In this document: positions 9,399-18,200 of the stretch, in pieces | How positions within the stretch are numbered: position 1 is the stretch's first letter | Layout of the letters: every line of letters begins with the position of its first letter | Source: an uncultured Eubacterium sp. | GTDB lineage: Bacteria > Bacillota > Clostridia > Lachnospirales > Lachnospiraceae | Length of the DNA stretch: 64,000 bases | Assembly (NCBI GenBank): GCA_910584645.1 | Contig: CAJUAU010000015.1 | Coordinates: 10,682 to 74,681, forward strand | Reading direction: 5' to 3' | Translations under genes and position numbers: made by a program | The notes under the pieces: model-generated | What the model was told of the DNA's origin: nothing | What the model saw: only the letters and a program-made list of their open reading frames with translations | Databases searched by the model: none

Positions 9399-9547
9399 GC
9401 CGCAGGCGGCACAAACAATATCGTGAAGAACGCTGCTTTTGCGTTCTTCCTGTGTGAAGAGAGCAAGGTGCCGCAAGCGGCGCCTTGCGAGAGATTGTTT
9501 GGCGAGGTTTTGATGCCTCCAACGGAGGCATTGGAGCCAACAATCTC
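9399..9547. repeat. Cluster of inverted repeats between argC and argJ
   Basis: At least four hairpins pack into ~150 bases: GCCGC/GCGGC (9399-9410), GAAGAACGC/GCGTTCTTC (9425-9449), CAAGGTGCCGC/GCGGCGCCTTG (9464-9487, one G-T pair), and ATGCCTCC/GGAGGCAT (9513-9531). The last is nested inside a GAGATTGTT/AACAATCTC stem extended by GGC/GCC (9491-9547). None has a T-run, so they are not plain terminators. They may stabilise or process the argC-argJ transcript, or be an intergenic repeat family. Confidence 0.7.
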
Positions 9548-9562
9548 CTTCACGCTTCACTA

Positions 9563-10603
9563 TCACGGAAATACTGGAACCAGGCGAAGTCCTTCTGTCT
9601 CATCCAGCCCGAACAGTATGTTCATGTTCTGGACTGCCTGCCCGGCAGCTCCCTTTGTAATATTATCCATGGCTCCCATCATGATCACCCGCCCGGTGCG
9701 CTCATCCACCTTGGGACACACGTCGACAAAATTGCTTCCCTCTACCCATCTCGTCTCGGGACAGGTTCCCTCTTCGAGAACCCGGACAAAATACTCTTCT
9801 TTGTACGCCTTTTGATAGGCATCATAAACCATTTCCTTTGTCACGCCTGGCTTTAAATTGGCGTATGCCGTGATCAGAATGCCCCGGTTCATAGGAACCA
9901 GATGGGGTGTAAAATTCAGCATAACAGGCTCTCCAGCCACATAGGACAACTGCTCTTCGATCTCTGGCGTGTGTCTGTGGCTGGTCACACCGTAGGCCTT
10001 TATATTTTCATTGACTTCACAATATAGATTAGGAACCTTGGCCCCTCTCCCGGCACCGCTCGTGCCGGACTTGGCGTCAATCACCAGCGTCTTCGTATCG
10101 ATGTACCCTTCCCTCACCACAGGGGCGATGGCAAGGGTGGAACAGGTGGGATAACATCCCGGGTTTGCCACCAGCCTTGCCCCTCTGATCTTCTCCCGGT
10201 TCAGCTCACAGAGCCCATATACCGCCTCTTCGATGAACTGGCTGCTTTTATGCTGGATCCCATACCACTTTTCATACACCGCCACATCTTTGATGCGGAA
10301 ATCTGCACTCAGGTCGATCACCTTGCAATGACTGAGGATCTCCTCATCAATCACAGAGGCAAGATAGCCCTGGGGCGTCGCCGTAAAGATCACATCCGCC
10401 TCCCGGCAGAGGGCGTGAAGATCGTCTCCCTGGCACAGATTTTCTACGATCTGAAACATATTTCCAAATACGCGGCTGAATTTTTCATCCACATAGCTTT
10501 TGGAACCATACCATACGATCTCTGTCTCCTTGTGCTGCAACAACAATCTCACAAGCTCCTGTCCGGCATATCCGGTGGAGCCGATAATACCTGCTTTTAT
10601 CAC
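9563..10603 (-). CDS. argC: N-acetyl-gamma-glutamyl-phosphate reductase
   Basis: 346 residues. An NADPH-dependent reductase making N-acetylglutamate semialdehyde, the third step of arginine synthesis. The Rossmann motif GSTGYAGQELVRLL is at the N-terminus. ANPGCYPTC carries the catalytic cysteine, and SGTSGAGRGAK and SHRHTPEIEE (histidine) follow as in the family. The length is normal. It starts 18 bases downstream of the stop of a lipoprotein gene and has no room for its own promoter, so it must be co-transcribed with that gene. It is separated from argJ by the hairpin cluster. Confidence 0.95.
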   Translation of the reverse strand: MIKAGIIGSTGYAGQELVRLLLQHKETEIVWYGSKSYVDEKFSRVFGNMFQIVENLCQGDDLHALCREADVIFTATPQGYLASVIDEEILSHCKVIDLSADFRIKDVAVYEKWYGIQHKSSQFIEEAVYGLCELNREKIRGARLVANPGCYPTCSTLAIAPVVREGYIDTKTLVIDAKSGTSGAGRGAKVPNLYCEVNENIKAYGVTSHRHTPEIEEQLSYVAGEPVMLNFTPHLVPMNRGILITAYANLKPGVTKEMVYDAYQKAYKEEYFVRVLEEGTCPETRWVEGSNFVDVCPKVDERTGRVIMMGAMDNITKGAAGQAVQNMNILFGLDETEGLRLVPVFP

Positions 10604-10621
10604 TGCTTATGTCCTCCTGTG

Positions 10622-11782
10622 CTATTTGCTGATCCGGAACCGGATCCTGCTGGTATTTCCTGCCTTATCCGTCACCTTCACGGTATATTTCCCATTCTTC
10701 TTCAGAACCACCTTTTTGGTGCCCTTCTTTTTACCATTTATTTGGACACTCCGGATCCCGTTTTTATCAGAAAATCTGAGCGTTACATTTTTACGGTATC
10801 TCTTTCCGTTTTTCGCTCCTTTGATCGCCGGCTTCTTCTTGTCGACCTTAAACCGCACCGTAGTCTTATTGTGGCTGGCATCTTCGGCGGTCAGCGTGTA
10901 AGAACCGCTCTGGCTGACGCGGAAAGAAGATGTATTATACCGGATCCCATTGAGCCGCATCTCTTTCAGGCATACATTGTCCTGTGCCGTTACCTTTACT
11001 GACTTATTGTACAATCCCTGGTTCTTTACTCCTTTGATCACCGGCGGTGTCTGGTCTGAGGACAAGATCGGGTTATCTCCTGTGACAGCGATCAGTTTAC
11101 CGTCATCCGGCAGATCGTTCATACTCCATGTGGCAGTATTTCCCTGGATCTTTCCGTTGCTCCCGGTGATGGGGGTGGGGAGTGTGACGGAAATTTCTAT
11201 CACAATTCCCAGTTTTTCATACATCTCACCAACGCTCTTACTGCCATTGAGATCTACCGCTGTCGCTTCCGTTGTATCTTTTGATCCTGAATTTGTTTTA
11301 CCCTGGGAATTATTTTTCTCCCCCTCGTCCAGGATCGAATCCTTTAAAACCCCGATAAATGTACCGGAGTCCAGCGTCACCGATGAGTAGGGCGCCGTGT
11401 GGGAACTCTTATCGTATTGGGAAGGAGCTTTGGAATCTGCCGTGATCTTACGGTAATAGGTTTCGTCCTCCGTCAAAAATGCCTTAAATTCATCCATATT
11501 ACTAAATTCAAAAATCCTGCTAAAGGAATAATAAGGTGTTCCCTTAATATCCACAACTTCTTTCTGATAGTCCCCTGAACTCAGCTCAGAGACTGTCTCA
11601 TCCTTATTCCCTGAGACTTCCAGTTTGTCATACATGGATTTGTCATACAGATATGTATATTTGTATGAACACGTGCCATCGGCACGAACGACCGTTTCCG
11701 TTTTCTGTCCTATACATCCGGTCAGGCATGCCATCACCAGCATACTTACCAGAAGACACTGTAATACTTTACTTTTTTTCAT
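10622..11782 (-). CDS. Ig-like repeat lipoprotein heading the arginine operon
   Basis: 386 residues with a clear lipoprotein signal (MKKSKVLQCLLV... with lipobox LTGC), so it is exported and membrane-anchored. The middle (residues ~30-225) is unrecognised. The C-terminal ~140 residues hold two bacterial Ig-like repeats of the type that starts PVIKGVKNQGLYN / PAIKGAKNGKRYR, basic and ending RFRISK. The ribosome site is AAAAAGGAGGG. It is the first gene after an ArgR-like controlled promoter and ends 18 bases before argC. Its presence at the head of an amino-acid operon is odd. A role in arginine or peptide capture is only a guess. Confidence 0.85.
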   Translation of the reverse strand: MKKSKVLQCLLVSMLVMACLTGCIGQKTETVVRADGTCSYKYTYLYDKSMYDKLEVSGNKDETVSELSSGDYQKEVVDIKGTPYYSFSRIFEFSNMDEFKAFLTEDETYYRKITADSKAPSQYDKSSHTAPYSSVTLDSGTFIGVLKDSILDEGEKNNSQGKTNSGSKDTTEATAVDLNGSKSVGEMYEKLGIVIEISVTLPTPITGSNGKIQGNTATWSMNDLPDDGKLIAVTGDNPILSSDQTPPVIKGVKNQGLYNKSVKVTAQDNVCLKEMRLNGIRYNTSSFRVSQSGSYTLTAEDASHNKTTVRFKVDKKKPAIKGAKNGKRYRKNVTLRFSDKNGIRSVQINGKKKGTKKVVLKKNGKYTVKVTDKAGNTSRIRFRISK

Positions 11783-11913
11783 AACATTCCCTCCTTTTTA
11801 GAACCTCTCCGCAGATCCGGAGCAGTTTTCCGCCAGAATTGTTCCACCATATCCTGCCCAGTTTTTGCATATTCGTGGTTAAAATGAATATTTTAATGTA
11901 TAAAACTTATTTT

Positions 11914-11930
11914 TATGCATTATATTCATA
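11914..11930. promoter_or_regulatory. Candidate ArgR operator (ARG box)
   Basis: A 17-base near-palindrome, TATGCATTATATTCATA, sits 10 bases downstream of the minus-strand -10 box, over the likely transcription start of the lipoprotein-argCJBD operon. It resembles Gram-positive ARG boxes (AT-rich TGAAT/ATTCA half-sites). Another AT-rich TGAAT/TTAATG stretch adjoins it at 11884-11902. Confidence 0.55.
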
Positions 11931-11939
11931 AGCACTCTT

Positions 11940-11968
11940 ATTATACACCTCTGGAAAATATAACGCAA
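11940..11968 (-). promoter_or_regulatory. Promoter of lipoprotein-argCJBD operon
   Basis: On the minus strand TTGCGT (11968-11963) and TATAAT (11945-11940) are separated by 17 bases. Transcription would start near 11933, giving a leader of about 150 bases before the lipoprotein ATG. No attenuator or T-box motif is evident in that leader. Confidence 0.7.
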
Positions 11969-12018
11969 GTGCAAATTGTTATAATGGATATTTTTCTATC
12001 GGAAAATCATTTTTCCCC

Positions 12019-12047
12019 TTGCATATTATGCATTTATGTTGTATATT
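12019..12047 (+). promoter_or_regulatory. argG promoter with ArgR-like site in the spacer
   Basis: TTGCAT (12019-12024), a 17-base spacer, then TATATT (12042-12047). The spacer contains TATGCATTTATG (12027-12038), which shares TATGCATT-TAT with the candidate operator at 11914. The two divergent arginine transcription units could therefore be repressed together. Confidence 0.65.
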
Positions 12048-12061
12048 TAGAAAAGGAAACA

Positions 12062-12082
12062 AGCCCGATGCTGCTTCGGGCT
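12062..12082 (+). other. Leader hairpin upstream of argG
   Basis: A perfect 7-base stem, AGCCCGA (12062-12068) with TCGGGCT (12076-12082), lies in the ~60-base argG leader, 18 bases before the GGAGG ribosome site. No T-run follows it, so it is more likely an mRNA stabiliser than a terminator. Confidence 0.45.
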
Positions 12083-12112
12083 GTCATTAAATTATTTTAC
12101 GGAGGTCTTATC

Positions 12113-13327
12113 ATGAAAGAAAAAGTTATTCTTGCCTACTCCGGCGGTCTGGATACCACAGCGATCATTCCATGGCTGAAGGAGAATTTTGATTATGAAG
12201 TGGTTTGTGTCTGTGTGGATTGTGGACAGGAAGAGGAACTGGACGGACTGGAAGAACGCGCTAAATTCTGTGGAGCTTCTAAGCTCTACATAGAAGATGT
12301 AACCGATGAGTTCTGTGACGAGTACATCGTTCCCTGTGTACAGGGACATGCCGTATATGAAAATAAATACCTTCTGGGTACCTCGATGGCACGTCCGGTC
12401 ATTGCAAAACGTCTCGTAGAGATCGCCCGCAAAGAGGGCGCTTCTGCGATCTGCCACGGCGCTACAGGAAAAGGAAACGATCAGATCCGCTTTGAGCTGG
12501 GTATCAAGGCGCTGGCTCCTGACCTGAAGATCATCGCTGCCTGGAGGAGCGACAAATGGACCATGGATTCCCGTGAGTCCGAAATTGAGTACTGCAAAGC
12601 CCACGGCATCGATCTTCCCTTTTCGGCAGATTCCAGCTACAGCCGCGACCGCAACCTGTGGCATATCAGCCACGAAGGCCTGGAACTAGAAGATCCTTCC
12701 AACGAGCCGAACTATGACCATCTTCTGGTTCTCGGCACCACACCGGAGAAAGCGCCGGAAGAGGGAGAAGTTGTGACGATGACTTTTGAGCAGGGTGTTC
12801 CGAAATCGGTAAACGGCAAAGAAATGAAAGTATCTGACATCATCCGTGAGCTGAACCGCCTGGGCGGCAAACACGGTGTCGGCATCATAGATATCGTAGA
12901 AAACCGCGTGGTCGGCATGAAATCCCGCGGTGTGTATGAAACCCCTGGCGGAACAATCCTCTATGAAGCCCACCAGCAGTTAGAGGAGCTGATCCTCGAC
13001 CGCGATACCTATGCCATGAAGATGGACATGGGCAACAAACTGGCTCAGATCGTTTATGAGGGAAAATGGTTCAGCCCGCTGCGGGAGGCCGTACAGGCAT
13101 TTATCGAGTCCACCCAGAAATACGTTACCGGTGAAGTGAAGTTTAAACTTTACAAAGGAAATATCATCAAAGCCGGCACCACCTCACCCTACTCTCTTTA
13201 CAATGAGAGCATTGCATCCTTTACCACCGGCGACCTCTATGATCACCACGACGCCGAAGGATTTATCAACCTCTTCGGCCTCTCTACGAAGGTCCGCGCC
13301 ATGAAGATGCAGGAGCTGGAGAAGTAA
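12113..13327 (+). CDS. argG: Argininosuccinate synthase
   Basis: 404 residues. It condenses citrulline and aspartate with ATP to argininosuccinate in the cytoplasm. LAYSGGLDTTAIIPWL near the N-terminus is the PP-loop ATP site. GATGKGNDQIRFE and SRDRNLWHISHEG are strongly conserved in the family. The ATG at 12113 was chosen because ACGGAGG lies just upstream and the protein then begins at the family's usual place; the frame is open further up but has no ribosome site. Monocistronic here: argH is not in the window, and a strong hairpin follows. Confidence 0.97.
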   Translation: MKEKVILAYSGGLDTTAIIPWLKENFDYEVVCVCVDCGQEEELDGLEERAKFCGASKLYIEDVTDEFCDEYIVPCVQGHAVYENKYLLGTSMARPVIAKRLVEIARKEGASAICHGATGKGNDQIRFELGIKALAPDLKIIAAWRSDKWTMDSRESEIEYCKAHGIDLPFSADSSYSRDRNLWHISHEGLELEDPSNEPNYDHLLVLGTTPEKAPEEGEVVTMTFEQGVPKSVNGKEMKVSDIIRELNRLGGKHGVGIIDIVENRVVGMKSRGVYETPGGTILYEAHQQLEELILDRDTYAMKMDMGNKLAQIVYEGKWFSPLREAVQAFIESTQKYVTGEVKFKLYKGNIIKAGTTSPYSLYNESIASFTTGDLYDHHDAEGFINLFGLSTKVRAMKMQELEK

Positions 13328-13355
13328 AAAAAATTTATTAATGATACATTAAAAG

Positions 13356-13400
13356 GGGAGTCCCCGGCTATGGTTTGTAATCATAGCCGGGGACTCCCTC
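13356..13400. terminator. Bidirectional terminator, 17-base perfect stem
   Basis: Positions 13356-13372 pair perfectly with 13382-13398 around a 9-base loop. T-rich tails lie on both sides (TCTTTATTT on plus, CTTTT on minus). It ends argG on plus and the protease-LRR operon on minus. Confidence 0.9.
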
Positions 13401-13418
13401 TTTATTTATCTTCGTTCA

Positions 13419-14321
13419 CTAATCCAGCGCCTTTTTACTAACAATCTTCACATACTTCGGAAGCCCTTTTTTCTTCAGCGCCTTCCGGTACTCCTTCTCT
13501 TTGCTGGCCGGCACCTCGATCACCAGATCCCGCCGGGCGTCGTCAAAAATCCCCTTCCCCCACTTCCGGATCTTCTTCGATTTGATCACCACACGCTTCA
13601 GCGTCGCCTTCTCTGGCTTCACTGCTTCAAACGCTCCTGCCCCGATCTCCTCCACATTTTCCGGTATCGTCACCTTCCGCAGGCCGGTGCCCAGAAAACT
13701 GGAGGGACCGATCCGCCGGAGGGAGCGGGGCAGCTTTACCACAGACAGCCTGTGGCTTCCCCAGAATGGGTGTGGCCCCGTCTCCTCCACCCCTTCCTCC
13801 AGGATCACCTTTTTCAGATGTTCACAGAAGAAAAAGGAATCCTGCGCTATCTTCTTTACTCCGCCGGGGATCCTCACCTCCCTCAGACCGGAACCATCAA
13901 AGGCGCCTTCTCCCATCACTTCCAGACTGGCAGGCAGGCGGACTTTTTTCAATTTGGGGGTATCCCAGAATGCGCTGTGTCCGATTTCCCGGAGGGTGTC
14001 CGGCAGCTCCAGGCTGGTCATGCTGTGAAAGTCAGAAAATGTATAGCCGCTGATCTTCGTAATCCCTTCTTTGATCTTCACCCTGCGGGCTTCATCATAA
14101 AAGATCCAATCCGGTGCATCTTGTCCCTCATCGGTATTCTCGATCTCCGCCATCTCTCCCTGTCCCCACACCACCAGTTCCTTCTTCCCGGTGTCGTAGC
14201 TCCAGCGGATGTTTTTCTTCCAGCTCCCTTTGTGGATCTTTGCCTGTGCCCTGCCGGCCCACAGGCCGGCACACACAAGCAGGAGAGAAAAGATAACTAA
14301 TATTTTCCTGATGTTTTTCAT
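13419..14321 (-). CDS. BspA-type leucine-rich-repeat secreted protein
   Basis: 300 residues with an N-terminal signal peptide (MKNIRKILVIFSLLLVCAGL, cleavage likely after RAQA). It has at least six LRR_5/BspA repeats of the form LPDTLREIGHSAFWDTPKLKKV. The C-terminus is basic (VEVPASKEKEYRKAL then KYVKIV), as in many Lachnospiraceae LRR proteins. The start is ATG 14321 behind GGAGGGAG; a frame extension to 14366 lacks support. It is a tandem duplicate of the next gene upstream, about 90 percent alike by eye. Such proteins are usually exported adhesion or interaction modules. It is the last gene of a protease-LRR-LRR operon. Confidence 0.9.
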   Translation of the reverse strand: MKNIRKILVIFSLLLVCAGLWAGRAQAKIHKGSWKKNIRWSYDTGKKELVVWGQGEMAEIENTDEGQDAPDWIFYDEARRVKIKEGITKISGYTFSDFHSMTSLELPDTLREIGHSAFWDTPKLKKVRLPASLEVMGEGAFDGSGLREVRIPGGVKKIAQDSFFFCEHLKKVILEEGVEETGPHPFWGSHRLSVVKLPRSLRRIGPSSFLGTGLRKVTIPENVEEIGAGAFEAVKPEKATLKRVVIKSKKIRKWGKGIFDDARRDLVIEVPASKEKEYRKALKKKGLPKYVKIVSKKALD

Positions 14322-14340
14322 GATGTTCTCCCTCCCTTCC

Positions 14341-15243
14341 CTAATCCAGCGCCTTTTTACCAACAATCTTCACATACTTCGGAAGTCCTTTTTTCTTCAG
14401 CGCCTTCCGGTACTCCTTCTCTTTGCTGGCCGGCACCTCGATCACCAGATCCCGCCGGGCTTCGTCAAAAATCCCCTTTCCCCACTTCCGGAGCTTCTTG
14501 GATTTGATCACCACACGCTTCAGCGTCGCCTTCTTGGGATCCGCTGCGTCAAACGCTCCTGCCCCGATCTCCTCTACATTTTCCGGTATCGTCACCTTCC
14601 GCAGACCGGTGTCCAGAAAACTGGAGGGGCCGATCCGCCGGAGGGAGCGGGGCAGCTTTACCACAGACAGCTTTCTGCTTCCCCAGAATGCACCGGAATC
14701 AATCTCTTCTACGCCTTCCTCCAGGATCACCTTTTTCAGATGTTCACAAAAGAAAAATGCTTCCGATGATATTTTATTTACCCCGCCGGGGATCCTCACC
14801 TCCCTCAGACCGGAACACTGTAAGGCTCCCTCCTCGATCACTTCCAGACTGGCAGGCAGGCGGACTTTTTTCAATTTGGGGGTATCCCAGAATGCGCTGT
14901 GTCCGATTTCCCGGAGGGTGTCTGGCAGCTCCAGGCTGGTCATGCTGCGAAAATCACAAAACGCATAACCGCTGATCTTCGTAATCCCTTTTTTGATCTT
15001 CACCCTGCGGGCTTCATCGTAAAAGATCCAATCCGGCGCATCCTCTCCCTCATCGGTATTCTCAATCTCCGCCATCTCTCCCTGCCCCCACACCACCAGT
15101 TCCTTTTTCCCGGTGTCATAGCTCCAGCGGATGTTTTTCTTCCAGCTCCCTTTGTGGGTCTTTGCCTGTGCCCTGCCGGCGCACAGGCCGGCACACACAA
15201 GCAGGAGAGAAAGGATAACTAATATTTTCCTAATGTTTTTCAT
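14341..15243 (-). CDS. BspA-type leucine-rich-repeat secreted protein, tandem paralogue
   Basis: 300 residues, collinear with the gene at 13419-14321. It has the same signal peptide, LRR_5 repeats and basic tail. Differences cluster in the middle repeats (for example EEGALQCSGL against GEGAFDGSGL, and DSGAFWGSRKL against GPHPFWGSHRL). The ribosome site is AAAGGGAGG. It lies 18 bases after the protease stop and 19 bases before its copy. The shared operon suggests that protease and LRR proteins act at the same extracellular site; that is inference. Confidence 0.9.
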   Translation of the reverse strand: MKNIRKILVILSLLLVCAGLCAGRAQAKTHKGSWKKNIRWSYDTGKKELVVWGQGEMAEIENTDEGEDAPDWIFYDEARRVKIKKGITKISGYAFCDFRSMTSLELPDTLREIGHSAFWDTPKLKKVRLPASLEVIEEGALQCSGLREVRIPGGVNKISSEAFFFCEHLKKVILEEGVEEIDSGAFWGSRKLSVVKLPRSLRRIGPSSFLDTGLRKVTIPENVEEIGAGAFDAADPKKATLKRVVIKSKKLRKWGKGIFDEARRDLVIEVPASKEKEYRKALKKKGLPKYVKIVGKKALD

Positions 15244-15261
15244 GGTGTTCCCCCTCCCTTT

Positions 15262-18200
15262 CTACTCCTCATATCCTCTGACGTCATAGGTCAGCCGGTT
15301 ATAGGGAAGGAGGATCCCACTGTCCCCCAATAGAATAAATGCCTCCCAATAATACCCCTTACCTTCCGGAACGCTGCAGGTATACATCGGCGTCTTCTCG
15401 TCCCCTTTATACAATTTCACCTTTGCGCCGGAGCGGGACAAAAGCTCCTGGCTTTTTCCACTGTAATTCCGGACGGAAAAGCTGTAATAACCGCCCTCCT
15501 CCAGTTCGTAGATCTTCGTCACTTCCGGTCCGCTCCCATCTTTTACATCCTTTACGATCTCCGCCCTGTCATCCTTCTGGAAAACATCCCCCAGTTCCGG
15601 TCGGAAGGTCTTCTCCACAAAATAAGTCATATAAAAATAATAGCCGGTTTTAGCATCCGGGATGGACGGAAAATCCACGATCAGGAGAGAATCCAGATCC
15701 AGCGACGGATCCTCCCAGGTCAGTTCCACCCGGTAGGACAATTTACTGAGGTCGTATTCAAACGGGTAAATGCCGCACATAACCTGGGTATTTTCCTCCT
15801 GCTCCTCTTCCTCTCCATAAGTGAGGCAGGGAATACTCCTGCCGCTCTCTGTGTATACCCTGCCCCCGGAAATAATGGAGCAGAAACGGTTTCCGGACTC
15901 CTTTTGTGCCACTGTAAACCGCAGCTCACTGTCCTTCGAGACACAGAATTCAAAACCACCACTCTCCGACAACACTGTCCCCACAAGCCCCCCGGTCACG
16001 CTGGAATACAATTTCCCCACCGCGGATTTAATCCCCTTTTTAGGCATATTTTTTATAACCTGAAACCCCTTTGTCTTCTGGGAAACATGCTTTAGGGAGA
16101 TACACTGCAGTCTGCCGCTGACATCCCTCAGCACTCCGGCATCCAGATCTTTTAAGCCGTAAAGCTGTCCCGGATAGTCATCCCCTCTCCCCATGGCATA
16201 GGCTTCCTTAAAGTACTTCATCTGGATAAACCGTTCCCCGCTCTTTGTGGTTTTTATATGCTTCGTGATATCATAATAAGAGGGTGCCCCATAGACAGCA
16301 AGACAGCTTTTCCCCGGCTTAAAACCGGTAAATCCCTTATCTGCGCTGACTTTGATCCTCTTCATCAGTGCGCTGGCTGCCTTTTTGGCATTCTTATATC
16401 TCCGGTCATAGTATTTCGTGGAATCCGCCCTCTTCTTTCCGGTCTTTTTGTCTGTCTTCTTATGGGTGATGGCACTCCATTTGATACTCTTTTTCTTAGT
16501 ATTGTCCCGGCAGAAGGTACTGTGGGCATAGGTATCCGTCAGGGTGTGAAGTGCCATTCCCATCAGGAGAAGGCTCCGCTCCTTCTTCGCTTTCTTATCT
16601 TGGCAGTAAGAACTGATCTTCCCCCATTCCAGGCTTCCGATCTTATCCGGATCTTCAAAGGCATGGTTGATGCCCTCGTAAGCATTTTTCAGTTCCTCAT
16701 TGTTTTGGAAAACCGATGCCGTCATATCCCGCTGGAGATTCATCCTTCCCCCGCTGTACATGCCCTCCGCCAATGTGTAGAGATAATAATAACCCGCCAG
16801 ATAATTGGACTCTACTTCCTGTTCCTCCGTTTCTTTATTCCACTTCTTTTCCCCATAATAGCCGTGGAACCAGGGGTGGGCATGCATTCCCCTGCAGTCC
16901 GGGTTTTTCTCAGAATCAGAAAGAACAGCTCCTTTTTTTAGAATCATAATATCTTTTCTTAAATTCTCCCAATTTCTCTTATATTTTCCGTCCTTCTTTA
17001 CATTTTTCGTCACAAATGCCTCATGTTCATCTTTTCCCCAGCTCCCATAGAGACTTCTCACCCCGGCATCGGTATCTATCTCCTCCTCGTTCTCCATTTC
17101 CTCCTGGGGGAGATCTGAAAAATCAGCACTTTTCTCTTCCTGGTAGAGAGCGGCAAATTCTTCATAGTGCTCCAGGGCATATTCACAGTCGATGAGTCCG
17201 TGGCCGTACTCCCCGGATGTACCGCACTCCCTGGCGGTGGCGCCGATCAGGCTGCGGATAAATCCCGCCGTTCTGGAAGTATCCTTCTGCCAGAGCATCG
17301 ATGCCAGCCCCACCACATGGGGAACCGCCATGCTGCTCCCCGAAAAGATCTGCATGCTGTCAAAGGCGCCCCGGGACAGGATAAACTCTCCCGGCGCCAC
17401 CACTTCAACGTCTTTCCCGGCGGCGCTTCCCTCCGGCTGTCTGGCCACACTGTCCACAGCTCCCACCGACATAACCTCTTTGTAAGCTGCCGGGTACTCT
17501 GTCTCTCCATCGTTTCCCGCTGCTGCCACGAGAAGAAGGCCGGCTTTGTGGGCTCTGCGGACCGCCCTGTGGAGCTTTTCTGAATCCTCCTTCATCCCAA
17601 AACTCATACTGATGATGTCGGAATCCATTTCGATCGCCCAGTCGATGGCCTGGACAACTTGCTCTACAGTTGTCTCATTATTCTCATCCAGCACCTTGGC
17701 CGAGATCAGATCCACTGTGGGATTCACTCCCTGATTCCACTCATATCCGCTATCCAGCACCTGAAACAGCGAAGATCCAGAGGCTTCCTCTTCACCTGCC
17801 AGACGCTCATAATCCTCCCCCTCGCATTTCAGGTCCTCTGTCTCAAAATCGCTGTATTGTTCTTCCTCTGTCCCATACTCATCCACACTTACTGGTGTTC
17901 CTTTGGGATTTGATGCCAGCACTTCCGCCACCGCTGTCCCATGTCCGCTGACGTCCTCGTACAGGGGAGAATACTCATCCTCTCCCGGAACAAAATTTTT
18001 TCTGGCGCTGACATAGACTTCGTCGCTGTAATTCACGCCGGAATCCAGCAGTGCCACCCGTACCGCTCCCCTGGGATGTTCCAGCGCTTTCTTTACAATG
18101 TCACAATCGGCATTGATCATCTCCATATTCCAGTCCTGGTTCTCAATGTCATGATAGACATAGGCGTCCGTCTCCGGATCAAAATCTTCCTCATCTCCGG

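Noticed and set aside
9399..9547. CRISPR array or tRNA-like structure in the repeat cluster
   Set aside because: The stems differ in sequence and spacing, with no direct repeat-spacer pattern and no CCA or tRNA arms.
9384..9566. N-terminal extension of ArgJ by 61 codons
   Set aside because: It translates the hairpin repeats, lacks a ribosome site, and the ATG at 9383 has GGAGG and gives the normal family start.
8464..9815. Plus-strand frames of 200-240 codons opposite argJ and argC
   Set aside because: They have low-complexity Ser/Ala composition typical of antisense to GC-rich genes, and they oppose confident enzymes.
11915..12112. Longer argG start at 11915
   Set aside because: It would translate through the argG promoter and leader. 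The ATG at 12113 has ACGGAGG and the conserved PP-loop follows directly.
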